64,000 nucleotides of DNA from Methylobacterium durans (GTDB taxonomy: Bacteria > Pseudomonadota > Alphaproteobacteria > Rhizobiales > Beijerinckiaceae): NCBI RefSeq assembly GCF_003173715.1, contig NZ_CP029550.1, positions 5,255,501 to 5,319,500 of the forward strand, read 5' to 3'. The notes beneath the pieces are model-generated. The model searched no databases, had not been told where the DNA came from, and saw nothing but the letters and a program-made list of their open reading frames with translations. How positions within the stretch are numbered: the first letter of the stretch is position 1; each line of letters begins with the position of its first letter. A program made the translations under genes and the position numbers. Shown one piece after another: positions 45,372 to 53,349 of the stretch.

Positions 45372-46448
45372 TCACTCGTTGTCGCCCTGGACGGCAGCGA
45401 TCACCGCGTCCGTGACCTGGCGGGTGGTCGCCGTGCCACCGAGATCGGGCGTGTGCAGGCTCGGATCCGCAGTGACGCGCTCGACCGCCCGCATCAGCCG
45501 GTCGGCCGCCGGCTTCTCGCCGAGGTGCTCGAGCATCTGGCAGGCGGTCCAGAACGTGGCGATCGGGTTGGCGATGCCCTTGCCGGTGATGTCGAAGGCC
45601 GAGCCGTGGATCGGCTCGAACATCGACGGATACTTGCGCTCCGGATTGATGTTGGCCGTCGGCGCGATGCCGAGCGAGCCGGCGAGCGCCGCCGCGAGGT
45701 CCGACAGGATGTCCGCGTGCAGGTTCGTGGCGACGATCGTGTCGAGGGTCTCCGGCTTCATCGTCATGCGCATGGTCATGGCATCGACCAGCATCTTGTC
45801 CCAGGTCACGTCGGGAAAGTCCTTCGCGACCTCGGCCGCGATCTCGTCCCACATCACCATGGCGTGGCGCTGGGCGTTCGACTTCGTCACCACGGTCAGC
45901 AGCTTGCGGGGACGCGACCGGGCGAGCTTGAACGCGAAGCGGATGATCCGGTCGACGCCGGCTCGGGTGAACATCGCGACGTCCGTGGCGACCTCCTCGG
46001 GATGACCCTGGTGCACACGCCCGCCGACGCCGGCATACTCGCCCTCCGAGTTCTCGCGCACGATCACCCAGTCGAGCTCCGGTCCGGACACGTGGCGCAG
46101 CGGGCTGGTGATGCCCGGCAGGATCCGCGTCGGGCGCACGTTGGCGTACTGGTCGAAGGGCTGGCAGATCGCGAGGCGCAGGCCCCAGAGGGTGATGTGG
46201 TCCGGCACATCCGGCGCGCCGACCGCACCGAAGAAGATCGCGTCGTGGTCCTTGATCTTCTCGCGCCCGTCCGCGGGCATCATCACACCGTGCTTCTTGT
46301 AGTAGTCCGAGCCCCAGTCGAAGTGGTCGAACTTGAAGCTGAAGGTTCCGGCCTTCTCCGCCAGCGCGTTCAGTGCTTCGATGCCGGCTGCGATGACCTC
46401 GACGCCGATGCCGTCGGCGGGGATCGCGGCGATGTTGTAGGTCTTCAT
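45372..46448 (-). CDS. Tartrate/D-malate-type dehydrogenase (isopropylmalate dehydrogenase family)
   Basis: 358 residues. Beta-decarboxylating dehydrogenase motifs: IPADGIGVEVIAAG at the N-terminus, ILPGI, ENSEGEYAGVGGRVHQG, the catalytic Lys in TKSNAQRHAM, VATNLHADILSDLAAALAGS and EPIHGSAFDITGKGIANP. The FHFDWGSDYYKKHG region and length are those of tartrate dehydrogenase/decarboxylase TtuC and D-malate dehydrogenase DmlA. It uses NAD and Mn or Mg to oxidise and decarboxylate a 2-hydroxyacid. It lies 28 bases after the MFS transporter gene, so they form an operon for uptake and use of tartrate or D-malate. Confidence 0.9.
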   Translation of the reverse strand: MKTYNIAAIPADGIGVEVIAAGIEALNALAEKAGTFSFKFDHFDWGSDYYKKHGVMMPADGREKIKDHDAIFFGAVGAPDVPDHITLWGLRLAICQPFDQYANVRPTRILPGITSPLRHVSGPELDWVIVRENSEGEYAGVGGRVHQGHPEEVATDVAMFTRAGVDRIIRFAFKLARSRPRKLLTVVTKSNAQRHAMVMWDEIAAEVAKDFPDVTWDKMLVDAMTMRMTMKPETLDTIVATNLHADILSDLAAALAGSLGIAPTANINPERKYPSMFEPIHGSAFDITGKGIANPIATFWTACQMLEHLGEKPAADRLMRAVERVTADPSLHTPDLGGTATTRQVTDAVIAAVQGDNE

Positions 46449-46476
46449 GACAGGTCTCCGTTGAACGAGGGGAAGG

Positions 46477-47775
46477 TCAGCGCGCGGTGGCGCCAGCGGG
46501 CTCGGGGCGCCGCCCGGAGCGGGCGACGACGAGCGTGACGATTGCGGAGAGGACGAGCAGCGCGGCCACGAAGATCAGGCCGCCCGTGAAGCTGCCCGTC
46601 TGGTCCTTGATCCAGCCGATCGCCCAGGGGCCGACGAAGCCGCCTAGATTGCCGATCGAGTTGATCGTGGCGATGCCCACCGCCGCGGCAGAGCCCGACA
46701 GGAACATGGTGGGCATGGCCCAGAGCGGCGGCTTGGCCGCGCTGATCCCGGCATTGACGAGGCTGAGCGCTGCGATGACCGCCACGGTCGAGGAGGCGCC
46801 TCCGGCCAGCAGCAGGCCCGCGGCAGCGACGAGGCAGGCGATGACCACGTGCCAGGTGCGCTCGCCCGTCCGGTCGGAATGGCGCGCCCACAGGATCATG
46901 CCGATCACCGCGATGGTCGGCGGCACGGCGTTCAGGAAGCCGACGGCAAACGTGGACAGACCGAAGCTCTTGATGATCTGCGGAGCCCAGATCCCGAGCG
47001 TGTAGAGGCCGGCCGAGGTGCCGAAGTAGATGAGCGCCAGTGCCAGCACGCGCGCATCGGTCATCCCGCCCAGCAGGGTGTGCTTGGCGATCGTCCGCTT
47101 GCGGGTGCGCTCCTTGTTCATCTCCGCGACGAGCCAGGCGCGCTGGTCGTCGGCGAGCCACTTCGCCTTCTCGGGCCGGTCGGTCAGGTAGAACAGCACC
47201 ATGACACCGAGCAGCACGGCGGGGATCGCCTCGATGATGAACATCCACTGCCAGCCGTGGAGGCCGAGGATCCCCTCCATCTCGAGCAGCGCGCTCGACA
47301 GGGGCGAGCCCAGCAGCACGGAGATCGGCGCGGCCGCCATGAACAGCGACACGACGCCGGCGCGATACCGGGCCGGGAACCAGTAGCTCAGGTAGAGGAT
47401 GATGCCGGGAAAGAAGCCGGCTTCGGCCGCGCCGAGCAGGAAGCGCAGGATGTAGAACGACCACTCGCCCTTGATGAAGGCGAAGGCGCCCGAGAGCATC
47501 CCCCAGGTGATCATCACCCGAGCGATCCAGAGACGGGCGCCCACCTTGTCGAGGATGATGTTCGAGGGCACCTCGAACAGGAAGTAGCCGAAGAAGAACA
47601 CACCCGCTCCGAAGCCGAATACGGCCGAGGAGAAGCCGAGATCCTTGTTCATGGTCAGCGCGGCGAAGCCGATGTTCACACGGTCGATGAAGGCGATGAA
47701 GTAGAGAAGGCAGATAAAGGGGATCAGGCGCCACGCGACCCTGCGCATGGTCGCCCGCTCGAGCGAACCGTCCAT
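46477..47775 (-). CDS. MFS transporter, anion:cation symporter (ACS) family
   Basis: 432 residues from ATG 47775 with a GGAGGGA ribosome site; a longer frame upstream overlaps the operator region. Twelve hydrophobic segments. Family motifs are FIAFIDRVNIGFAALTMNKD in the first loop, FEVPSNIILDKVGARLWIAR, RFLLGAAEAGFFPG and YWFPARYRAG. This is the TtuB/phthalate-permease group that imports organic anions (tartrate, malate, glucarate, phthalate). The dehydrogenase directly downstream makes tartrate or D-malate the likely substrate. A divergent GntR regulator 152 bases away probably controls it. Confidence 0.9.
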   Translation of the reverse strand: MDGSLERATMRRVAWRLIPFICLLYFIAFIDRVNIGFAALTMNKDLGFSSAVFGFGAGVFFFGYFLFEVPSNIILDKVGARLWIARVMITWGMLSGAFAFIKGEWSFYILRFLLGAAEAGFFPGIILYLSYWFPARYRAGVVSLFMAAAPISVLLGSPLSSALLEMEGILGLHGWQWMFIIEAIPAVLLGVMVLFYLTDRPEKAKWLADDQRAWLVAEMNKERTRKRTIAKHTLLGGMTDARVLALALIYFGTSAGLYTLGIWAPQIIKSFGLSTFAVGFLNAVPPTIAVIGMILWARHSDRTGERTWHVVIACLVAAAGLLLAGGASSTVAVIAALSLVNAGISAAKPPLWAMPTMFLSGSAAAVGIATINSIGNLGGFVGPWAIGWIKDQTGSFTGGLIFVAALLVLSAIVTLVVARSGRRPEPAGATAR

Positions 47776-47821
47776 CGTTCCCTCCTGGTATGTCCAGCAG
47801 GCGTTGGTCTTTGTGCGCCAA

Positions 47822-47896
47822 CTTGCATGCAAGATGACATTAAATGTGCCGATCCCTCGTGCGCTGTCAAATCGTTATTGCAGCTTGCATGGAAGC
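47822..47896. promoter_or_regulatory. Two palindromic operator candidates between the MFS and GntR genes
   Basis: CTTGCATGCAAG (47822-47833) is a perfect 12-base palindrome. GCTTGCATGGAAGC (47883-47896) is a near copy with 12 of 14 positions symmetric. They lie 49 bases apart in the divergent promoter region, one close to each gene start. FCD-type GntR regulators typically bind such short inverted repeats and repress both directions. Confidence 0.6.
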
Positions 47897-47927
47897 TGGT
47901 ACGAAGGAGGGCAGTTTGGAGGATCCT

Positions 47928-48641
47928 ATGGCGCGCCCGCGTTCGGCAGCAGAGAAGAACGACCCGGAAGCGGACCGGCGCCCCTCGCTCGTGGACGACG
48001 CCTACGCGGCGATGAAGCAGGCCATCCAGGACTCGACCTTCGCCCCCGGCTATCAAGCTTCCGAACAGGAGATCGCGCTGCGCCTCGGAATGAGCCGCAC
48101 ACCGGTCCACGAGGCCATCATTCGCCTGCAGGAAGATGGCTTGGTCCGCGTGCTGTCCCGGCGCGGCATCCTGATCCTCGCCCTCGCGCCGGAGGACATG
48201 CGCGAGATCTACGACGTCATCATCGCCCTCGAGGGACGGGCGGCCGAGATGCTCGCCGGTCTACCCGATGCCGAACGCGAGGCCGTGGCGGCCGAACTTG
48301 CCGGGCACACGCAGGACATGGCCGAGGCGTGGGATGCCGGCGACCTCCCGGCCTGGGGGCAGGCGGATGCGCGCTTTCACCGGACCCTCGTCGAGCGCGC
48401 CGGCAACGGGCGGATGAACCGGATCATCCAGACCATCAACGACCAGTCGCACCGCGCTCGGATGCTGACGCTGAAGCTTCGGCGCGAACTCGGAGCCTCG
48501 GTTGCCGAACACCGCGACATCATCGAGGCGATCCGGCTTGGCGATCCGGATCAGGCGCAGGCCTGCGCCTACCACCATCGTCTGCGCGCCCGGAACGAAC
48601 TCCTGCCCCTGCTGGAGAGCTTCGGGCTCAAGCACCTGTGA
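47928..48641 (+). CDS. GntR family transcriptional regulator, FCD subfamily
   Basis: 237 residues from ATG 47928 (GGAGGATCCT upstream). The winged-helix spans about residues 24-90 (VDDAYAAMKQAIQDSTFAPG, then SRTPVHEAIIRLQEDGLVRV), and the FCD domain about 95-225 with D-A-R-F-H-R-T-L and E-H-R-D-I-I-E-A-I positions expected for metal and carboxylate ligand binding. It is divergent from the MFS/dehydrogenase operon and surrounded by the palindromes listed separately; a role as tartrate or D-malate-responsive repressor is inferred. Confidence 0.88.
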   Translation: MARPRSAAEKNDPEADRRPSLVDDAYAAMKQAIQDSTFAPGYQASEQEIALRLGMSRTPVHEAIIRLQEDGLVRVLSRRGILILALAPEDMREIYDVIIALEGRAAEMLAGLPDAEREAVAAELAGHTQDMAEAWDAGDLPAWGQADARFHRTLVERAGNGRMNRIIQTINDQSHRARMLTLKLRRELGASVAEHRDIIEAIRLGDPDQAQACAYHHRLRARNELLPLLESFGLKHL

Positions 48642-48719
48642 CCCGCCGATCGCTGCCCCGGCCTCATGGCGCGGGTCTACGACATCGAGCCCGCAAGCGT
48701 CCGCCAGCGCACGTAGGTT

Positions 48720-49151
48720 CTAGCCCGCCGAAGACCCGGTCGGAATGCATCCGAGTTGCTGGAAGAGGCCGAGCCGGTCCAGTTCGACCCAATCCTCGAT
48801 CAGCTTGCCGCCGGCAAAACGCCCGATGATGATCACGGTCCATGTCACGTTGCGGCCGGACGCGGCGATCCCCTGCCATTCGCCCTGCTGGGTCGCCTGC
48901 CAGTGCCCACGCCAGACGCCTTGCCTGCCGGCGAAGAACATGTCGTCCAGGGTGTAGGCGGCGTTCGGAAAGGCCGCGAAGAAGGCCTCCATCGCCGAGC
49001 GCCAAGCGGGCAGGCCATGGATCGTCTCCATGCCCAGCCAGTGCGATGTCAGAGCGTCGTCCCAGTACCGTCCCACCCCGTCCAGACGGTGCCCGTTGAA
49101 GACCTCGTCGATGTAGGCCCGGATCAACGCCGCGTGCTGGTCTGCTGCCAT
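48720..49151 (-). CDS. SnoaL-like / ester cyclase family protein
   Basis: 143 residues. NTF2-like fold pattern: ALIRAYIDEVFNGHRLDGVG then RYWDDALTSHW, AMEAFFAAFPNAAYTLDDMF, and a terminal TWTVIIIGRFAGGKLIEDWV followed by E-L-D-R-L-G-L-F-Q-Q-L-G, which is close to SnoaL polyketide cyclase-like proteins (DUF4440/SnoaL). Most such singletons are of unknown function. ATG 49151 is chosen as the family start. It is convergent with the GntR gene. Confidence 0.8.
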   Translation of the reverse strand: MAADQHAALIRAYIDEVFNGHRLDGVGRYWDDALTSHWLGMETIHGLPAWRSAMEAFFAAFPNAAYTLDDMFFAGRQGVWRGHWQATQQGEWQGIAASGRNVTWTVIIIGRFAGGKLIEDWVELDRLGLFQQLGCIPTGSSAG

Positions 49152-49210
49152 GGCCCTTGCTCCCTCGATCAAGCCCTTCGCGATCGGGTGTGTCGCGAGC
49201 CTCCGGCCCG

Positions 49211-49765
49211 TCATCCGGCGTGGGTGCCGAGCCGATGCGGCACGAGGCGGCGTCCTCGCCGGAGGGTGGCCCCTAAGATCGCGAGGTGGGCGATGCCTTG
49301 GAGGATCTCCAGGACGAGCGGCGTCCGCATGGCCCATCCCAGGAGGGCCCACGGCAGGCTGCGCCGTTCCAGGGCACGTGTCAGGGCCGCGATGCCTCGG
49401 ACGCGAATGCCGGTCTCGGGGCACGCGAACACGAGGCGCGAGAACCCGGCCGCCCGCCTAGGCCTGAGCGAGATTCCTGCATCGAGCGCGAAACCACCGG
49501 CGATCGTCCCGAGCCGCGCGGCCGGCTCGGGGGCGAAGGCCAGCGTGAAGGCGAAGATGCCGGGCAGCACGGCGAGCAGCGCGAGCTCGTTCACCGGCCG
49601 TCCGACCGCGCTGCCGAGCCAGCAGCCTGATGCTGCTCCGAGCACGGCCAGGGCGGCGAGGGCACGCGCCTTCACGCTGCCCCAGGCGGGAAGGAGGGGG
49701 TCTGGGCCGTAGGGATAATGCAACCCGGCGTCGGGCTCCGGTCTGGGATCGGGACGAGCGGTCAT
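49211..49765 (-). CDS. Unknown membrane protein
   Basis: 184 residues with three to four hydrophobic stretches (about 33-52, 60-78, 140-165). No family recognised. Its ATG (49763-49765) overlaps the stop of the DCC-family gene upstream by four bases (ATGA), so translation is coupled. Both genes probably act in the membrane. Confidence 0.65.
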   Translation of the reverse strand: MTARPDPRPEPDAGLHYPYGPDPLLPAWGSVKARALAALAVLGAASGCWLGSAVGRPVNELALLAVLPGIFAFTLAFAPEPAARLGTIAGGFALDAGISLRPRRAAGFSRLVFACPETGIRVRGIAALTRALERRSLPWALLGWAMRTPLVLEILQGIAHLAILGATLRRGRRLVPHRLGTHAG

Positions 49766-50235
49766 GCGAGGAATCTTGCCTCCGTCCCAGGCGGAGGACG
49801 TCTGCAGCTCTCCCGCCGGCCCCAGATCCGGTAGCGGTTGCGCGCGACGATATCGTACCCTCGGTCGATCCACCGGATCGGCAGGAAACCCATCGCCCGG
49901 GCGAGCAGGCTCCAGGGCAGCCCGAGGCCGTTCAGGAGCGCCCGGACGGCCTTTCCCTTCGTCAGGACGATGCCATCGGCGACATGGAGAAACGTCTCGT
50001 CCGGGCTGAACCCGCTCGGGAGGATCTCGTAGAAGGCTGCGCCGGCCGTCGATTGTGCAGGGGCGAACCGGAGCCTTGCCCTCTCCCCGTCCGCCCAGAG
50101 GGCGAAACGCACCACCAGGGAGCACATTCCACAGAAACCGTCATAGACGATGATGGGACCGCCCGCGTCGGGCCGGACCGGCTGCCGACCGCTCGGCGGA
50201 GCTTGAGCGGTGTCGATCGGGGCAACGTCTGGCAT
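49762..50235 (-). CDS. DCC family (DUF393) thiol-disulfide oxidoreductase-like protein
   Basis: 157 residues. IIVYDGFCGMCSLVVRFAL carries the D-G-x-C-x-x-C motif that defines the DCC family, followed by RLRFAPAQS and a GKAVRALLNGLGLPW segment ending with R-N-R-Y-R-I-W-G-R-R, all usual for this family. The fold is thioredoxin-like and the two cysteines should be redox active, but substrates are not established. It is translationally coupled to the membrane protein downstream. Confidence 0.85.
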   Translation of the reverse strand: MPDVAPIDTAQAPPSGRQPVRPDAGGPIIVYDGFCGMCSLVVRFALWADGERARLRFAPAQSTAGAAFYEILPSGFSPDETFLHVADGIVLTKGKAVRALLNGLGLPWSLLARAMGFLPIRWIDRGYDIVARNRYRIWGRRESCRRPPPGTEARFLA

Positions 50236-50507
50236 GCTCGGCGTCCATTGCGGATAGGCCGGAATATGGCACATCCGGGAACGATCGCGAGGTGGCGCGG
50301 GTCGTCGACGGGGGCGCAGGCCGCGCCGTGGCCGCTCGAGGCTCGTGCCCCTGCCGTTCGGCTCGGTCGCACAGGTCTTCGACACCCGACCAGGATCGGC
50401 GGCCCGACGCCGAACGTGCTGCTGTCGTGGGCCGAGGGCGAGCGGGGGCACGGCCGAGCGCGTCCGCGACAGGCTCGAAGTCCTCGCGCGCAACACAATC
50501 GCGGGTT

Positions 50508-53273
50508 ATGCCGGCCCGCATGCATGCTGCGCCCAATCCTGATCCGGAAACCCTGTCCCGCGAGCAGCTCGAAGCCGAGGTGCGTCTCCTGCGCACGCAA
50601 TCCGCCTCGCTCGCGCAGATGTTCGAGCAAGCCCCGAGCTTCATCGCGCTCCTGAGCGGGCCGGATCATCGCTACACGCTGACGAACGCTGCCTACCAGC
50701 GGGCCATCGACCATCGCGCGGTGACCGGCAGGACCGTGGCGGAGGCTCTGCCGGACGCGGCCGCCCAGGGCTACGTCGACCTGCTCGACGAGGTCTTCCG
50801 CTCCGGCCGGCCGCACAGGGCGACGGGCGCGCGATTCGACGTCCAGGCCGCGCCGGGCGGACCCGTCAAGGAGCGCTACCTCGACTTCGTGTACCAGCCG
50901 ATCACCGACGCACGGGGTCGGGTCAGCGGCATCTTCGTCGAGGGCCACGACGTCACCGAGCGCATGCTGGCCGAGGTCGCCCTGCGAGAGAACGAGGCGC
51001 GCTACCGCACGCTCTTCGAGAGCATCGAGGTCGGGTTCTGCATCGTCGAGATGAAGTTCGAGGGCGACCGTGCCGTCGACTACCGCATCGTGGAGGCCAA
51101 CCCCGCCTTCGTGCAGCAGACCGGCGCCGACGTCGCCGGCAAGTGGGTGAGCGAGTTCGCGCCCGACTTGGAGCGTCACTGGTTCGACACCTACGGCCGC
51201 GTCGCCCTGACAGGCGAGCCCGCCCATTTCGAGCACTACGCGGATGTGTTCGGCCGCTGGTTCGACGTGCGGGCCTTGCGGACCGGGGACCCTTCCGCGC
51301 ACCGCGTCGCGATCTTCTTCTCGGACATCACCGAGCGGAGGATGATGGAGGCGCGCGCGGAGGCGGGCGAGCGCGAACTCCGCCTCATCACGGACGCCCT
51401 GCCGGTCCTGATCTCCTTCATCGGTGCGGACCACGTCTACCGCTTCGCCAACAAGGCCTACGAAGACTGGTTTTCGGTGCCTGCCGAGGAGATCGTCGGC
51501 CGAGATGTCCGGGACATCCTCGGTGCCGAGGCCTACGCCGCGCGCAAGTCCTTCTTGGACCGTGCCCTCGCGGGCGAGGCGGTCACATTCGAGTTGGACT
51601 GGCCGCGTCGCGATGGGCAACCGCGCGTCGCCGAGATCCGCTACCTTCCCCGCCGGTCCACGGATGGCCACGTCGACGGCTTCCACGTGTTCGTTCAGGA
51701 CGTGACCGCGCGCAAGCGGACGGAAGCCGAGCTCGCGCGCCAGGTCGCCGCCCGCACGGCCGAGCGCGACCAGGTCTGGCAGGCTTCCTCGGACCTGCTC
51801 TGCGTTGCCAATTTCGACGGCTACTTCGTCAGCCTCAACCCGGCTTGGCCCAGGACGCTGGGCTGGAGCGAAGCCGAGATGAAGGCGAGGCCGTTCCTCG
51901 ATTTCGTGCATCCCGACGACATCGCATCGACCCTGGCGGCGGCGAACGGTCTGGCGCGCGGCGAGGCCCAGCTCACCTTCGAGAACCGCTACCGCCACAA
52001 GGACGGCAGCGACGTCTGGCTGTCCTGGAATGCGGTGCCGCGCGACGGACTGATCTACGCCTCCGTGCGCGACGTGACCGAGGTCAAGCGCCAGGCGGAG
52101 GCCCTCGCCAAGACCGAGGAAGCCCTGCGCCAATCCCAGAAAATGGAGGCGGTCGGCCAGCTCACGGGCGGTCTGGCGCACGACTTCAACAATCTGCTGG
52201 CGGGCATCTCCGGCTCGCTGGAACTCATGCAGACCCGGATGACCCAGGGGCGGATGGGCGACCTCGACCGCTACATGACGGTCGCCCAGGGGGCAGCCAA
52301 GCGCGCCGCCGCCCTGACCCACCGCCTGCTCGCCTTCTCTCGGCGCCAGACGCTCGATCCCAAGCCGACGAACGTGAACCGCTTGGTCAAGGACATGGAG
52401 GAGCTGGTTCGGCGCACCGTCGGCCCGGCCATCCATCTGGAGGTCGTCGGCCTCGCGGGGCTGTGGCCGGCGCTCATCGACCCCGGTCAGCTGGAGAACG
52501 CGCTGCTGAACCTCTGCATCAACGCGCGGGACGCCATGCCGGACGGTGGCCGCATCACCATCGAGACCGCCAACAAGTGGATCGACGCGGCCGGGGCCCG
52601 CCAGCACGACATGCCGCCGGGGCAGTATCTCAGCGTCTGCGTCACCGACACCGGCACGGGTATGGCGCCGGAGCTCATCGAGAAGGTGTTCGAGCCCTTC
52701 TTCACCACCAAGCCGACTGGTGAGGGCACGGGCCTCGGCCTGTCGATGGTCTACGGCTTCGCCCGCCAGTCCGGCGGGCAGGTCCGAATCTATTCCGAGG
52801 TCGGCCAGGGCTCGACAATCTGCCTCTACCTGCCACGCCATTACGGCGAGGCCGACGAGGACGACATCACGCGCAGGCTCGCCGAGGTCGGTCGCGCCGG
52901 CCAGGGCGAGACGGTGTTGATCGTGGACGACGAGCCCTCGGTGCGCATGCTGGTCACCGAAGTGCTGGAGGATCTCGGCTACACCGCAATCGAGGCCGCC
53001 GACAGCGTAGCCGGCCTGAGGGTGCTGCAGTCGGACGTGCGCATCGACCTGCTGGTGACCGACGTGGGACTTCCGGGCGGCATGAACGGGCGTCAGATGG
53101 CCGATGCCGGCCGCGAATGGCGGCCGAGCCTGAAGGTGCTGTTCATCACCGGCTACGCCGAGAACGCGGTGCTCGGGAACGGCTATCTCCGGCCCGGGAT
53201 GCAGGTCCTCACGAAACCGTTCGTGCTGGAGACGCTCGCCTCGCGCATCAAGGACCTCATCGCCGAGACCTGA
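50508..53273 (+). CDS. Hybrid sensor histidine kinase with four PAS domains and a receiver
   Basis: 921 residues from ATG 50508; ATG 50520 is equally possible since neither has a strong ribosome site. Four PAS domains at about 35-155, 160-280, 290-410 and 425-535 precede HisKA ([13 protein letters not shown], His558), HATPase ([34 protein letters not shown]) and a C-terminal receiver with [12 protein letters not shown] and the phospho-acceptor Asp852 in [11 protein letters not shown]. No membrane helix, so it senses a cytoplasmic signal. It is a paralogue of the frameshifted kinase at 9249-12445. The HWE/HisKA type with LVTDVGLPG is common in Methylobacterium. No separate response regulator is adjacent. 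Confidence 0.92.
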   Translation: MPARMHAAPNPDPETLSREQLEAEVRLLRTQSASLAQMFEQAPSFIALLSGPDHRYTLTNAAYQRAIDHRAVTGRTVAEALPDAAAQGYVDLLDEVFRSGRPHRATGARFDVQAAPGGPVKERYLDFVYQPITDARGRVSGIFVEGHDVTERMLAEVALRENEARYRTLFESIEVGFCIVEMKFEGDRAVDYRIVEANPAFVQQTGADVAGKWVSEFAPDLERHWFDTYGRVALTGEPAHFEHYADVFGRWFDVRALRTGDPSAHRVAIFFSDITERRMMEARAEAGERELRLITDALPVLISFIGADHVYRFANKAYEDWFSVPAEEIVGRDVRDILGAEAYAARKSFLDRALAGEAVTFELDWPRRDGQPRVAEIRYLPRRSTDGHVDGFHVFVQDVTARKRTEAELARQVAARTAERDQVWQASSDLLCVANFDGYFVSLNPAWPRTLGWSEAEMKARPFLDFVHPDDIASTLAAANGLARGEAQLTFENRYRHKDGSDVWLSWNAVPRDGLIYASVRDVTEVKRQAEALAKTEEALRQSQKMEAVGQLTGGLAHDFNNLLAGISGSLELMQTRMTQGRMGDLDRYMTVAQGAAKRAAALTHRLLAFSRRQTLDPKPTNVNRLVKDMEELVRRTVGPAIHLEVVGLAGLWPALIDPGQLENALLNLCINARDAMPDGGRITIETANKWIDAAGARQHDMPPGQYLSVCVTDTGTGMAPELIEKVFEPFFTTKPTGEGTGLGLSMVYGFARQSGGQVRIYSEVGQGSTICLYLPRHYGEADEDDITRRLAEVGRAGQGETVLIVDDEPSVRMLVTEVLEDLGYTAIEAADSVAGLRVLQSDVRIDLLVTDVGLPGGMNGRQMADAGREWRPSLKVLFITGYAENAVLGNGYLRPGMQVLTKPFVLETLASRIKDLIAET

Positions 53274-53349
53274 GGCGCCGAGCACGATCGGCCGGCTATG
53301 TGCCCCTTCAGGACACCCGGAGCGGCTCGGACCCGAGCCGGATCCGCCG

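Noticed and set aside
49962..53285. 1,107-codon minus-strand frame opposite the second hybrid kinase
   Set aside because: Very long but composed of repetitive Val/Gly/Asp/Arg/His text typical of antisense GC-rich DNA; the plus strand has complete PAS, kinase and receiver motifs.
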